Shown: positions 34,037 to 47,047 of the stretch, one piece after another
Layout of the letters: each line of letters begins with the position of its first letter
How positions within the stretch are numbered: position 1 is the stretch's first letter
NCBI GenBank assembly: GCA_950295325.1
Contig: OX485805.1
Span: 50,118,758 to 50,182,757, forward strand
From: Polytrichum commune
Lineage: Eukaryota > Streptophyta > Polytrichopsida > Polytrichales > Polytrichaceae
Length of the DNA: 64,000 nt
Direction of reading: 5' to 3'
Notes under the pieces: model-generated
The model's database searches: none
Told to the model about the DNA's origin: nothing
Seen by the model: the letters and a program-made list of their open reading frames with translations, nothing else
Translations under genes and position numbers: made by a program

Positions 34037-36167
34037 GTCCCCAAACACCACAACGGCCTCTCTATTCCAAGATTAAAAAAACACAAGAATCCCTCGACTT
34101 TGCCACGTGTCAACCGTGCATTGGTTGAGACACTCTTGAATCCCACGTGGAAACTACATCCTAGGACTTAGTAAAGATAAAACATAGAACCCTCTACCGC
34201 ATGTCTTTTCAATTGTTGAATGCACGTGCGTTCGCAAATATCAAGGCTCCCCCCCCCCCACCCCACCTTGTGTAAATTGCATGGATTATCCCAATTAGTG
34301 TGTGTTATTGTTCGGAGTTATGCAATGCTATAATGTCTCACATAATAGTAGCACACGTTATTTGGGTTAATCGATGTAATTAAAGGTGGACGACGGAAGT
34401 TTGATCTAACAAACAAACTACTTGTAAGTACACTCCAATTGAGGTTCCGTGCTTTTTTCTAGAGGGAGTGTGGCGAGTGGATGAATGTACCCATTATTCA
34501 TCTTGACCCATTCTTCACATCGGTGTGAACTAGGCGGCTTCCAAGTTCATTGATCATCATCGTCGGGAGCTTAATTTTTTATTTAATTTTTTTGTATTTA
34601 TGCTCCTTCACGGGTTGGAATGCATGTGAGTCTGTAGATATTATTGGGACCATGGGCCCATCCTTGTGTGGAGCTATCCGGTGTTGGTGAATGAGGTTGT
34701 GGTATAGACCTTTGTATCATTCCTTTCCTTGTTTGTGCATGCATGCGTCCCAAGGAAGTTGGCGTTTAGATCTATCCGTTTTTCAAACGAAGAAAAATCT
34801 CATATAAAAAAATAAGCATAACTTACATATTAATATAGTCGTTCCAAGTGGGATGAATTGGCCACAAACCTAAAAGAAGACAAGTTTTTTTTTGTTACAC
34901 TCCCCTTTGTTCATTATTGGATGAGGTTGTGTAGGTGGAAGGACGCCTTGGGAATTGTTGAGTACCTACAAAGTGTACCTCTCATCCACCCACATTAAGT
35001 TAAAGTACATAAAACTTGTTACATGACTTTTGTGTTTGAAACTCAAGACCTATGAGTTTTTTCATATACTTATGTGAGATCCAGAGAGAGCTGACTTTTC
35101 AATGCTTTTTGCAAAGCTTGAACTTCCTCTTTTCAGAGGCCTAATCCTTCAATGTCTTCTTCATTGCAATGCAAGGGTGGGTGGGTGGGAACTTTTTCAT
35201 AACCCTCATTACCTCAAGTCTAACCTTCTCATCATGTCGTTTTAAGGCTAAGTATGCTCAATGCTCATTGCAAATGCTCATGTCTAATTGTATGTAAACA
35301 ATACAAGCATGTAACAATACGATATACTGTACTTTCATAAGTATTTGTATCATACTTAGGGTTTCAGTGCTCATACATGGTTCCTAAGTATCCAAAAACA
35401 AATTGTGGCTGACCCCATCATACCTTTGTAGATCTAATTACCCATCTTCATGCATTGTTCCAACAAGGATGTACCCTATCTAATATATATATGGAAAACA
35501 TACCAGGAGATATGCCTAGTAGTATCAACCAAAAGAAATGCATAAAATGTCATATTCATAATACTTCGTAGTATTGAGAGTGTGAAGGGCCTGCCTCACC
35601 TATGCCCATGCAACCAACCAACAAATAATTGAGGATTAGTTATGTACACGAGGTAAATAACAGCAGGACCCAGTTGTTATCCATGTCACACACATTAAAC
35701 TTACATTACATGCATAGTAGTATTTCTAATAGTAACACTCATTACAAAATGTCAAATGGGTGTTCAAACCTGTTCTTTAGCCATGATTGTATCACCACAA
35801 GTAGAATGCTCTCCTTGGTGAATAGCCTTAGTATCCTCTACTTCACTTGGCACACGTATCTAGTATCCCAGTAAGTGTGCTCTAAGTTACCTCACCAAGC
35901 CCTTGTGCGAATGGTAAAAAAGAGCCTCTTTTAGGGTTTACGGGTTTATATTGGAGATCTTACCCAAGGTAAGTTCTGTACAACCCTAATTTTACCACGT
36001 GTTAGGGATGTGTTCTACATCCTTAACCCTAGTCTCCTTGTACCATTCATCTATGCTTATGAAAACTTAGTCCATATAGTAACTATATTTTTCATCCATG
36101 TGTACATGATAGGTATAAAGTAAAGGAATGCAAGTTTAGACTGAACATATCGCTTTAAACAAGAGCA
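34037..36167. other. No gene recognised
   Basis: AT-rich; a C11 tract lies at 34,249-34,259. Around 34,290-34,330 lies a stray piece resembling the terminal arm of the MITE at 47,048 (AATTAGTGTGTGTTA, GGAGTTATG). No protein-like ORF. Confidence 0.45.

Positions 36168-36195
<28 letters not shown>
36168..36195. repeat. (GA)n microsatellite
   Basis: About fourteen uninterrupted GA dinucleotides, directly preceding the dispersed repeat copy at 36,196. Confidence 0.9.
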
Positions 36196-36202
<7 letters not shown>

Positions 36203-36437
36203 GGTAAGGAATGTTGGTTAAGGGAAGTGTTTAGGTTTATTTATAGCTACCATAGATGAAATTAGGAAAACCATTCATGAATTATTGAAATAAGTTGGAT
36301 GAATGTCTAACTTGTTTTAAATGATTTTGTGAATTTGCCCAATTTTGGAATATTCCTATGTGGGTTGCCTAACCTACTTTCGCACTTTAATAAATTATTA
36401 GACATAAAGGTGCCAAAGTTTCTAGAAAGCTACGGTA
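36196..36437. repeat. Dispersed copy of the right half of the 8884-9343 element
   Basis: Direct-orientation, diverged copy of 9121-9343 ending with TCTAGAAAGCTACGGTA, the terminal arm of that element. The left arm was not found here, so this is a truncated copy abutting a GA microsatellite. Confidence 0.55.
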
Positions 36438-37364
36438 TCTTGAGGGGGGGGGGTCTTGCAATTTCTATTTTTAATCAAAGAAGTCCATACCCCTCCCCAT
36501 CAAAGCATGTATTAATAACATTAAATTCCAACCAACACATAGTAAATCCCAATTCAACATCCAACCTTTGTTTCCAAAATTTTGGCACACATCATATGAC
36601 TTGACCCTATTGACGACATGGTCCTTTAAGCCAACCCATAAGGAAGACACGCTCAACTCTTAATTGTCCAAGGAGCACAAACTTAAAAGTCGACTTGAAG
36701 GTGAGTTTGATTCTTCGAAAGTTCACCAAATAAAATGAGATTTCTCAAATCTACTTTGCATTCCACTCTACACATGTGACAATTTTTTTAGAAAAAATGG
36801 ATCCATGAATTTGCATGTTCCCTATTAAAAAGATACTCATAGAGGGGAAGACATCATATACGAGTGGTGCAAATCAAGATATGGTTGACCATGATGAAAA
36901 TAGACGCGTACAATAAAGGGTTAGCTTTCAATAGTTTTGTTCCTTATTCAATTGGCAATGTGTATTATCATGATGATAGTAGTAACATGTGATTTGTAGG
37001 AGGGAAAATGGACGTTACGATTATCACACCTCCGACATAAGATTGTTAAACTTACTCACAAGTTGGATTGTGTGACACCGATACAAAACTCTACATTCGA
37101 GACGGACAAAAGTCAATGCCGTCAAAGATTCATATATTTTTATTTCACGTACTTGTCAAGGACTATGTCAAAAGGAGCCCCCGAAAGGGGGATCGGACTC
37201 AATGTTAACAAACTTCGAATTCCGAAACAAACGTGGTTGTATAAAAATGTTGTAGTTTGTTGTGCGTACGGTGCGTGTGTGTGTGCTTTTTCCTCCTTCC
37301 TTTTCTTTATAGTGCAAGAAGCCAAAAAAAAGGCTTATATGATTAACTTGGAGATATCAATAAA
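36438..37364. other. No gene recognised
   Basis: AT-rich, with a G10 tract at 36,444-36,453. The ORF at 37,063-37,446 shows no recognisable domain and runs into the satellite, so it is not called as a gene. Confidence 0.4.
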
Positions 37365-38160
37365 CTTGATCAATTGCTCATCCAAGAGCATAAGGATCGT
37401 CATAACTTGTTACACATTTTTCATTCGTGGAGGCGTAGTGTCATAAAAAATTTCCCGATTTTTGTTCAAGAGTTGATACATTATGTTTAATAATCAACTT
37501 TAGTAGGTGGCTCATCACCCAGTCCCATGTTGTTGGTTATCTAGTCCATTGTCAATTGCTCGTCCAAGAGTAAAAGGGTTTTCATAACTCCTCATTGGTT
37601 TTCATCTATATATTTGCAAGATCATTCATAATCTCTGATTTCTATACATAAGTTGCGGTCATGATTGATAACTAGCTCAAAGAGATGGATGACCAACTGT
37701 TTTGCAGATCATTCATCCACTCTCATTTCGTTGGTTACCTAGTCCATAGTCAATTGCTCATCCGAGAGTAGAAAGGTATTCTTAACCCATCATTGATTAC
37801 CATCCATTTTTTCATCCATATAAGTACAAAATCATTCATAATCTCCAAATTTTGCTCATGAGTTGCAGTTATGGTTGATAATAAACTCAAAGAGATAGAC
37901 GACCAAATCATTTATGCAGCTCGTCATCCACTCTCCTCTCCATGGTTATCTAGTCCATAGTCAATTGCTCATCCAAGAGTAGAAAGGTTGTCGGAACTCG
38001 TCATTGGTTTTCATCCATACAAGTACAAAATCATTCAAAATCTCCAAATTTTGTTCGTGTGAGTGATGGTTATGGTTGATAACTAGCTCAAAGAGATGGA
38101 TGACCAACCATTTTTGCAGCTCATCATCCACTCTCCTCTCCATGGTTATCTAGTCCATAA
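37365..38160 (+). repeat. ~200-bp satellite, about four units
   Basis: The landmark GGTTATCTAGTCCAT followed by TCAATTGCTC..CCAAGAGTA recurs near 37,531, 37,730, 37,940 and (partly) 38,142, giving spacings of about 199, 210 and 202. Units also share CATTCATAATCTC and CTCAAAGAGATGGATGACCAA. A partial unit starts near 37,365. Confidence 0.75.
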
Positions 38161-41100
38161 CTAACACTCCACATCTGAATAACATGGAAAAACATGCACA
38201 CTATTAACCAAACAAAGTGCGAGATCCCTAATGCAAATTGTATATGTGTGGTGATACCACACTAATCTACCACACAAGCTTATTCACACCATTGATATTG
38301 GCTCGTGGCTTATACATATCAACCATGTTGAGTTTCCGCATGCACTAAAAACCATACTATTCTATGCTCTTGATCGTGTTGTCTCAAGTGTGCTATTGAG
38401 AACCTCGTGGTTTTGAAACCCCCACATGCTACCAACAATGACTAAATCGAACATAAAAGGGGCATAATATCTCATACCTCATGTTGTCTTATACTTCAAT
38501 TTATTTGGGAAGTCTCGATATCGATTTCGATAGTACCATGATAAGAAGCGACGTCCACAAATCTTCTTGTGCACTTTTCAATCCATCAAGTAAATCTCTT
38601 ACTTTTTTGTTTGTGAATGTAAACAATTACAAAGCTCGTCAACCAATACATGTGTGGACAAGGGATGCCCATTGATATCACTATTTTTTTAGCTCTTCCA
38701 TGTTGAGGGTCCGCAATTCTATGCTTTAACTGTGGATATAACATGTTCCTCAAATTGTATGTAAACGTTTGTAAACCCTAAAGAATCTTCACATATGTAT
38801 ACTTTAGGTTTTCAAGTTTTATTGATTTGTTTTTTTGTTTTTGTTTTTTGATAGGCGTGTATGACCGTCAAAAATTGCTAAGTTCCTTGTGCATGGAAAG
38901 TCGGCTTGTGTTGACCAAACATGAATTCGCGTGCCTTGTCTCAGGCTAAGGCTTAACTTACCGCCAATGTTTTATTTTGTTAAAGTTTCAAAGGTAACCT
39001 AATTGACACTTATGTGTTTCTATGGCGGGTTGACATGGAAGGGGAAGATGATGGTTTGAAGTGATAATGCATGTAATAAAATGGTATCCTTAAGGATCCA
39101 CGAAGCTTGGACTGGACTTGTCAATGCACAAAAGTATGTATTTGGGCTACATACTTTGATTTGCAATTTTTCTTTTTCTTTTTTCTTTTTCAAAAGAGAC
39201 TCTATCAAACTTCAACTTAATCTTCGAGTGCAATTTTCAAATAAGTTGAATACCTTAAATGCTAATGAAGATTTAAGCTCAAATACAGAGCATGGGTTCC
39301 CTCGGATGCAAAAACATTCTTTATTTTTTATTTATCATTGATGCAAAGTCCGGGTGTATCTTGTTTTGATCCTTAACATGAGACCGCAAAGACATGTTGC
39401 GTAGTCACATGATATGTCACAAAAGAAAAAAGAAAAAAAGTTTTTTGTCGTACATATGAAGAGGAGCAAGGTATCATATATGTATTAAAATTAACAAACT
39501 TGACGAACTTCAATGACGAGTTAAAGCCTAGTTGACACCATACATATGGATTGTGATCGTTTTAAGCAATGTGTGGTCGATTTAGCAATCCCCTAAACCT
39601 AAATCAAAACATGGTTTTTGAACTTGGTGAAACATGTATGAATTTTGTATATGGATGTATATTAAGATTGTGCATCCTTGAAGTGTTAATATGGCCCTCT
39701 ATGCACTAGGTGAAGTTTGTATGCTAGCTATTTACACATCCAAAAACTATAATCCCCCCCCCCCCCGGCAATGGATGCAAAGCTTGAAGTTTCACCACAC
39801 ATACAAAGAAAACACATATGACCTCTATATACGATGGCTAGGGTTGTGCATCACCCAAGTGTATTTTAAGGTTCTTTGTGCACAAAAATTGTCCTCAAAT
39901 TTGAGTGCCCTTGTCTTTGGTTGTTGTAGGGTCGCCTATTCACTAGGAGAAAACTTGTCCATTGTAACTCATAGCAAGAAAATGTATAAATATATCAACC
40001 GGATGTTTTTAGGTGCATGTTTTCCTCAAATATGTAACCAAAAACCTCATGTGTGCAACAAAACTAGTTTATTTATGTATTTCTCGTCACATGTTACAGT
40101 TGACAAGTTGAAAGGGATGGTTGGAATGGACAAACTTTCTCCTAGTGATTGGAGATGCTCAAGTTCACATAATGTGAGTGAGTTAAAGTTGCAACTCAGA
40201 GCCTCCTCCTCAAAATACAAATTACCACTTCTTGGCATGATTCAGTAGGCCAACGTACTTATCAACTTACTCTCTTACCTACCTATTACCTATCCCTCTG
40301 TATATGCCCAACAATTCATTAATTTCCAAAAAGAAGGCTTAGGTGGTCCGTAAAAACAATTATGAAAAATCAAGCAAACATGTATGAATTTATTTATTTA
40401 TTTTATTTTCTAGGCATATAAGATACTCTACATACAAATCCATGTACTATTACTTATTTTTCATTCATTCACCGTGGCTAAGTATGTGATTTTGACCTTT
40501 AGGGTTTAAGGTTAAGCCTTGGTATGCTAACTAGGGTAGTGAACAATCTCTTTTGACGTCTTGTGCTTCTGTTTGGTAGACGTTGTTCGAGAGTTTGCAA
40601 GCATGTCTAAGAGGGAGAGGCCAATCACTCAAATGTTCCATTATGTTGATAAGGACAAGAGATTACTGAATGTTGCAAATGATATTGAAATTTGGAATGC
40701 ACCAAGTTTCCTAATATTTAAACATTTTGAGGATTGTTGTTCCTTTCATTTAGGCCATCTGACCCAGTCATTTCCATAAAAATTCATCTTTATTATCTTA
40801 TTATCGTTTTCCGCCCAACATGCTATAAACCTACAGTATACATGTGAAACATCTTCTTTCTTTGAGATAAGTTGTAATTTTCACAATTGGAAAGCTAAGT
40901 TGGAGTTGACTTTTTGGATATGCAAGATGTCTTATGTATGGTTGCACTTGTCATTTAACTTAAAGGTGTTCCCTTCATCAACGCCATCATAGTTAGGGTG
41001 TAAGACATTAGAGCAAACAAAGGACAACGGTCATTATGATTTAACTTGTTTACAAGAGATTCTATTGCCGTGCGGGTGATTATTGAATGTTGGTGAATGC

Positions 41101-41540
41101 ACGTTAACACCATTATTGTGTTAGAACATGTACTTTGTTTGTCCCGCCCTTGGGCCATTGCATTTGGTTTCAAATGCATGGATGCCCCCCATTCAAGTCA
41201 TTCCCTTATTTGCAAAGCATGAGAGCCCTACCCTACCTACCATTTGAGATTTATGAAACTTGAATGTATTGAGTTGTTAAAATGTTTGTATAATGCCATT
41301 CAAGAAGTGAAATTGACCGTTTTATTTAGATTTAAGTAATTTCTCAAATATAACAAGTAATGCTTTGTCATGTAGACCTTGTAAAGTGCTTTAAAAAAAA
41401 ATCATAATATTATTTAAATACCAATAAAGCTTGAAAATGGTGCCTCCAATAGCTGAAGTCATGCCAACATTTAACACAATCTCAAAAGGTGGAATGCAAG
41501 TCCGCCGTGAGCCAAATGCAACGGTGCATGGTTTTCAACC
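38161..41540. other. No convincing gene
   Basis: It includes a C13 tract (39,754-39,766) inside an ORF at 39,691-40,248 that has no recognisable domain. A stretch at 40,578-40,779 preceded by a TTTGGTAG acceptor-like site encodes EFASMSKRERPITQMF. It could be a captured exon fragment, but no family was recognised. Confidence 0.35.
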
Positions 41541-42566
41541 ATGTTTATGAAGTTTTTAGCAAATTCAAACAACTTGTTGAAGGATACAGGGGATCTACAT
41601 GCACCTTTGACAAAGAGATGCAACCCCGATGCAATTGTTTGTTCATCTAACTTCTACAAGTGGTATATCATGTTCCCACTCAACATGTCAAGGTTTTGTA
41701 CTCTACACACCGCCCAATCCGACCTACCTGTCCAATTATCATATGCCCTAAGAAAATTGTTGTTTTCATGGCTACGGTTTGAGATCAACAACAAAGTTAC
41801 CACAAGCACAAAGTGTTCAACAACCATCGGTTTCCAGTTGATGTACTCCAATCTTTTCAATCGCATGGTGGTTTTAGAGCACAAGGGAACGATGGTGTCA
41901 AGTTACATTGATCTACTCACCGACTACCGAGTTGCAAGATATGCAAAGACATGGAGGAAAACACGAGCGAAAACATGGACAAAAGAAATGGGACAACATT
42001 GGTCGGTTGTTGGGGTCCGGTCCCATATGGCCATAGTTTTGTCCATAGTTGTGGTTTGTGGTTCGAGGTGCGAATGGATTTCATGGTTGTGGTTGGGCCA
42101 CTCCTTCAACTTCGATAATTGTGCATGCCCTTCCCTTTTGTCTTTGTCTATGGACTTTCCTTCATGTCCACCTATCTGCTCATGTACTTGCCTACATACC
42201 CACCCAACCTCATTCTTTGCAAGCAAATTTAATCCCATACAATGTGATTTTTTTTCGTTCGAGGTGCTAGTGGATTTTATGTTTGTGGTTGGGCCACTAC
42301 TTCAACCACAAATGCCTTTTGCTCTCACCCTTACATACTTGCAAACCCACTTACCTACACAACTTGGTCTCATTCTTGAGGTGGTTGAACCCCTAAAGGT
42401 TGAAGCTAAATATACCCAAAATCATCTAAAGTGCTCAGTTCAATTCAACGACTTATTTAAGATAACATCTACTTCTCATGGTGGATATGACCGTATGGAT
42501 GGCATCTTTGGAAAGTTAGAATTGTTCAAATCAAATTTGAACAATTCATATATCTTACAATTATAA
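41541..42566 (+). other. Long ORF of doubtful coding value
   Basis: An open frame of 341 codons from Met to stop, unusually long for this AT-rich neighbourhood. Its first ~140 codons (for instance SYIDLLTDYRVARYAKTW) look the more protein-like. From about 42,050 the frame runs through the dispersed repeat units that continue to 45.2 kb, and composition becomes C/S/H-rich there. No domain was recognised, and no promoter or splice support was seen. It may be a remnant of a repetitive element. Confidence 0.15.
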
Positions 42567-45190
42567 TGTACATATGAACCGTGGTATGGTTGAGTAAAGA
42601 TGGTTGTCTAGACCCAAAAAAATAGTCACTCTCGATCTTAAAGGGTTAAAATTGGAAGTTAAATTGACCCCAAAGTCATGTTTCAAAATGTTGATTGAGA
42701 TTGTGCTTGTGGTTGAGTTTGTGTAAGCACACTCCAACTCCCAAAATTGTGAATGCCCTTCATTCAAGTCCTCGTTACCTACCAATGTATTTGCCTACAT
42801 ATATACTCACCCGTGAATGTGGTTTGTAGTTGGGCTCAATGCTACTATTGGGGTTACTATAACCTCCATAATTGTGAACACCCTTCACTCAAATCCTTAC
42901 ATACTATCGATGTACTCACCTATATACAAACATTTGATTTTTGAGTTGTAGTGGGTTTCATGGGGCCACACACAACTTGAGATCAAGCTCAAGCTTATAC
43001 CTTTAGTGGGTCAAAATGTAACATTTTGAGCCCTTAAACACCGTGAGCATGTGAAACCTAAGCAACTCATCTTGCGTTAACAAATTGTCTCGCAAATTCT
43101 ACTATAATGACATTTTTTTCCAAATTCAATGATGCATGACAATTTTCACTGACGCAAAGACAAGTCGCCTAGACCTCGCATGCTTGCAGTGCTCACATGT
43201 GCCTACATTGGTGTTACTTTGACTCAAGGCTAGTCCCCACTTTCTTCATATTGATTTTCAAGCTCATCCCCAAACTTGAACTCTTAGAATTTGCACGGCT
43301 AATGACTATAAGTTAAAGTTTGGACTTGTACTTAAAAAATATATATATTCAATATAATAAATAACCAAAGCCCCATGATCTCAATAGGTGCATATGAAGT
43401 CCAAATTATTTCACCTTGGCCCTCCAACCATGCAAGGTGCTAAGCTATGCGTGGCTACCCCAAAGTGCATGCATGCTACTCCAACGTCAAAATTGTGAAG
43501 ACCCTCCATTCGAGTCCTCACAAACCCGCCCATAATTACAAGTTGGGCTTCGAGGTGCAAATGGAATGCATGGTTGTAGTCGAGCTCAAACATGTGTTAC
43601 TTCAAATACAAAACCGTGACTACCGGTCACTCGAGAGTTAGAGTCCTTGCATACTTTAATACCAACATAGTCCTTGCATACCCTAATACCAACATACCAT
43701 TTACAAACTCACATATGATTGTGGTTGGTGGCTCAAGGTGCTAGTGTGGGTCATGGCATTGAGTTATTTATAATAACTAAATTACACTAGGTGATAATTA
43801 ATACTAATTTAATACTTAATTGTACAATTGTACAATTGTATAATACTAATAAATAATATAACATTTATCCCCCCTTAAATACAAGAATTGTGAATAGGTA
43901 TCTTCACTCAAGTCCTCACATACCCGCCACCTAGATACCCGCCCATGATTGGGATTGTGGGTCGAGCACTCGTGGAGTTCATGGGCTCAAGTGTAAGTGC
44001 TATTTGAACTTCACTTGGATGGGGTACCTTCACTTATATACCTGCCTACATCTCAGGGAGTGCACTATTCATTAAAACCAAGCATCACGTGCGTGCATGC
44101 CCCTTATTAAAATACCCATGTATACATTTTATTTTTGCTAAAATCAAGCAATATACTTACAAATCTCATTGCTTCAAAATACATTTCCATACGTACACAA
44201 GGGTCCAAAAACAAATACATAAATTGTATATAACATGTGTACAAATGTTTGGAAATGCAAAAATATGGCCCTATTGTATGTATAATATCAAATCATGGAT
44301 TTTTAGTTATAAAGTCGTTACTTAGTGGATGAAAAAACACATGATTCTTGGTCCAGGTCTGACTTGAACGCGTAAACGAGTAAATTCGTACTTTACATAT
44401 ATTTTTCTATAGCCTCATGTATATCTACTTCTTGCTTAATAGCAATATGTCTCTTGTACGTACATTTTGTACATGCTTGTTTTAAATAATACCCCTTTTG
44501 TGCACCCACGTGTATAAATACAGTACTTGAACAGTGCACTCCCTGGGGCCTACATACCCGTTTTGCACGACCCGACGTCATTGTGATTTGTGGCTCGAGA
44601 AGCTATATTAAATATTGTATTTAGTATCATATGGTATTTTATAACATTCTAGTAACTTTTCTAATGACACTTCTTGTGAATGAGTTTACAATTATTGTCA
44701 TCTCAACTTACTTTAAGTTCATGTGAATGTCAATTATTGAAACAAAGTTTGATACATTTCTACATTTCAATATTTATGTAATGAAACTTTGTCATAATTT
44801 AATTCAAATTTGGATGAAAAATCACTTAGTAAGTGACGATAATTGTAACATTATAAATCTATAATGTCTGAATGTGTTGACAAGGAATACCAAATAAATG
44901 TTAGGCTTTCATTTGGCATTGGTGACACTACACGGGCGGTTACAATTAGTACTGAGCAAGACAAATAGAATTGGTGACACTAAATACAATATTTAGTGTG
45001 GTAGAGTTCATCGGGGCTCGAGTATAAATGCTATTCTAGCTTCAAGAATTGTGAGTCCTACATACCGCCCGTGTTTATGGTTCTTATGGTTGGAGGTGCT
45101 AGCGGAGTTTATGGCCGTGTTGGACTCAAAACTTCGAGTGTAAGGTAGACGTGTTCAATTCATATACTTATCTTAATCAATCACCTATAT
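42049..45190 (+). repeat. Decayed array of related units
   Basis: About ten positions carry a version of GGTTGTGGTTGGGCC or TGTGGTTCGAGGTGCTAGTGG. Most are followed or preceded by CCTTCACTCAAGTCCTCACATACC: near 42,052, 42,257, 42,690, 42,821, 42,934, 43,540, 43,718, 43,951, 44,581 and 45,071. Spacing is irregular (about 110-600), consistent with an old tandem array broken by indels and by the MITE at 44,603. Confidence 0.5.
44603..45004. repeat. ~400-bp MITE, CTAYACTAAATA family, copy B
   Basis: The left CTATATTAAATATTGTATTTAG and the right CTAAATACAATATTTAGTG are inverse. Over its length it aligns in direct orientation with 47,148-47,546, sharing TTTACAA, CAACTTACTTT and GAAACARAGTTTG blocks in the same order. 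Confidence 0.65.
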
Positions 45191-45789
45191 TTGAGTGATA
45201 TGTGGTTTGGTGTGGCTCCAAGAATTGGTACCAAGAAGGCATGTCTTTAAAATCCATTGGACTGCATACCCAAAACATGGTAACATTCTAAACTCCATAG
45301 TCAAGCATAATTGGGATAACCTATATGACCATACAGTGAGCACGAGAATTTTCACTTTAATAATGACTAAGATATTCATACTATACGAACTTTGAGAATG
45401 ATAAGGAAAGTGATTATGGCCTCGATTTGGATTTACTAATCGTTTCATACAAATCATATCCTAGGAGAAGTGGGCTAGTTGGAAAAACTAACCATTCAAT
45501 ACCCATCCCTCTATCTTTTTAAATGCTTCTTCAACTCCAAGAACCTTGAGCATGTGTCACCCAACTCCTTACCCATCCACCACCTACCCCTATTCATACC
45601 CGCCTAAATTCCAAGCCAACCAATTATCCACTTGTCTCAATGTACATGTCAAAATCCCGAAGTGTTTAAGGGGATATTTTTGGACATAATTGGTCGAGTT
45701 CCTAGTGTTTCCAATCGCAACCGGTTACACATGTTGACATCCTTTGGTTTTCCTTATTAATTCAAGACATATTACATAAACTTATCTAA
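45005..45789. other. Non-coding
   Basis: The first ~190 bp is the last unit of the decayed array. 45,195-45,400 weakly resembles 46,606-46,790. No gene was seen. TAA at 45,787-45,789 is the target duplication of the next MITE. Confidence 0.4.
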
Positions 45790-46276
45790 GGGCCACTTCA
45801 CACACAAGCCAAGAGTTGTGACCATGAAATTGTAAGAGCCCAAAAGAAAGTGTCCAAAGGCCGTCCCAAGATCATGTAGTGTGGTCATGGATCCTCAAGT
45901 GTAGTGTGAAGTCATATGTACCGGGCCCTCAACCAAATGTTGCTTCAATGAATTTCTATTCACGCGGGTCCTCACACGTGATAAAATAGAATGAATCGAC
46001 AACTATGAACATTCGGAGTGCCATGCTCTCCTGGTTTTGTGTTAGGCCTACCTCCAAGAGGTGGTTTTTGAAAACAATCCAAGTGACCATGGAACATGAT
46101 CCATTTGATGCCATGTAGGAATCCATGTAGACTTTACATCCATCTTGCATTCACCTACTCCGTTGGTCCCTCAAACGTAGTGTGAAGTGAGCTTGGACCG
46201 GCTCTGCCTTTTCCACCAATGAGAGTGCTTGAAGTGTAATGGTCACGGGCTCTCAGTCTCGTGGGTGAAGTGGCTC
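45790..46276. repeat. 487-bp PIF/Harbinger-like MITE, copy B (inverse of 7005-7504)
   Basis: Ends GGGCCACTTCACACACAAG and GTGAAGTGGCTC are inverse; TAA flanks both sides (45,787-45,789, 46,277-46,279). It is nearly full-length homologous, in inverse orientation, to the 500-bp element at 7005. Confidence 0.8.
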
Positions 46277-47047
46277 TAAAGCAATGAGTAATTTTCCTCC
46301 TAAAGTATTGAACTCAAACTCGTTATTTCCTCAAACTCAACAAGTTCATATGTAAGTGGGGGTCGATGCTTTGGCCGGGTTGGTTGTATTTTGGGTTCAT
46401 TCTGCAATTGAACTTTCAGTTTGTGCCAAAAGAAAAAGAAAAAAAAAGGAAGAAGTAGTAGTCGACGCTCCCCTTTCATTGGTCTAAATATCCCACAAGT
46501 CAACCCACTTACGGTAACACACCCCTGAAGATATCTAGCTAGATGACCACATAAGAATGATGGGTCTCGAGTGGCTTGTTTTCTTAACCGGACCCCTACA
46601 TTTGATTGGTACATGGTTTAGTGATGATTAAAGAGCAAACATCACAAAGACATATGTTTATAAGAGATTGGACTACATATTCCAACCTTAAATTAACTAC
46701 TTTATACTTGATAGTAAACCTAGCTGGGAGGACCTATGTATCTAGCTTTAGTAATCAACAAACATGCATTTCCAATAACCATAACTAAATCATGGGAGGT
46801 CCAAATTTTAATTCAAATTTTGCATATGGCAATGGATCATAGATTGGCTAATGGCAACACGGGTTTTGTTTTGTAAACGTACTTGGTAGAAGTTGGAGAA
46901 CATGAAAAACAAACCAAATAACCCTCTCAGCCTTACCCGCTACTCTACCGATTTAACATTTAACCTATACAAAGATATGCCCACCTACCTAGAGATAAAC
47001 CTGTCAAGAGGACTTGCATGTACACAACAATGCATCTTCCTAGAAAC
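46277..47047. other. Non-coding; second half of the inverted dispersed repeat
   Basis: 46,545-46,800 is the inverse diverged copy of 6270-6520. No protein-like ORF was seen. Confidence 0.45.

Noticed and set aside
37365-38160. CRISPR-like regular repeat
   Set aside because: Units are ~200 bp and similar along most of their length, with no short repeat/unique spacer alternation, and the genome is eukaryotic; it is a satellite.
39691-40248. 185-codon ORF
   Set aside because: Contains a proline run from a C13 tract, no domain, no splice or promoter context; likely chance.
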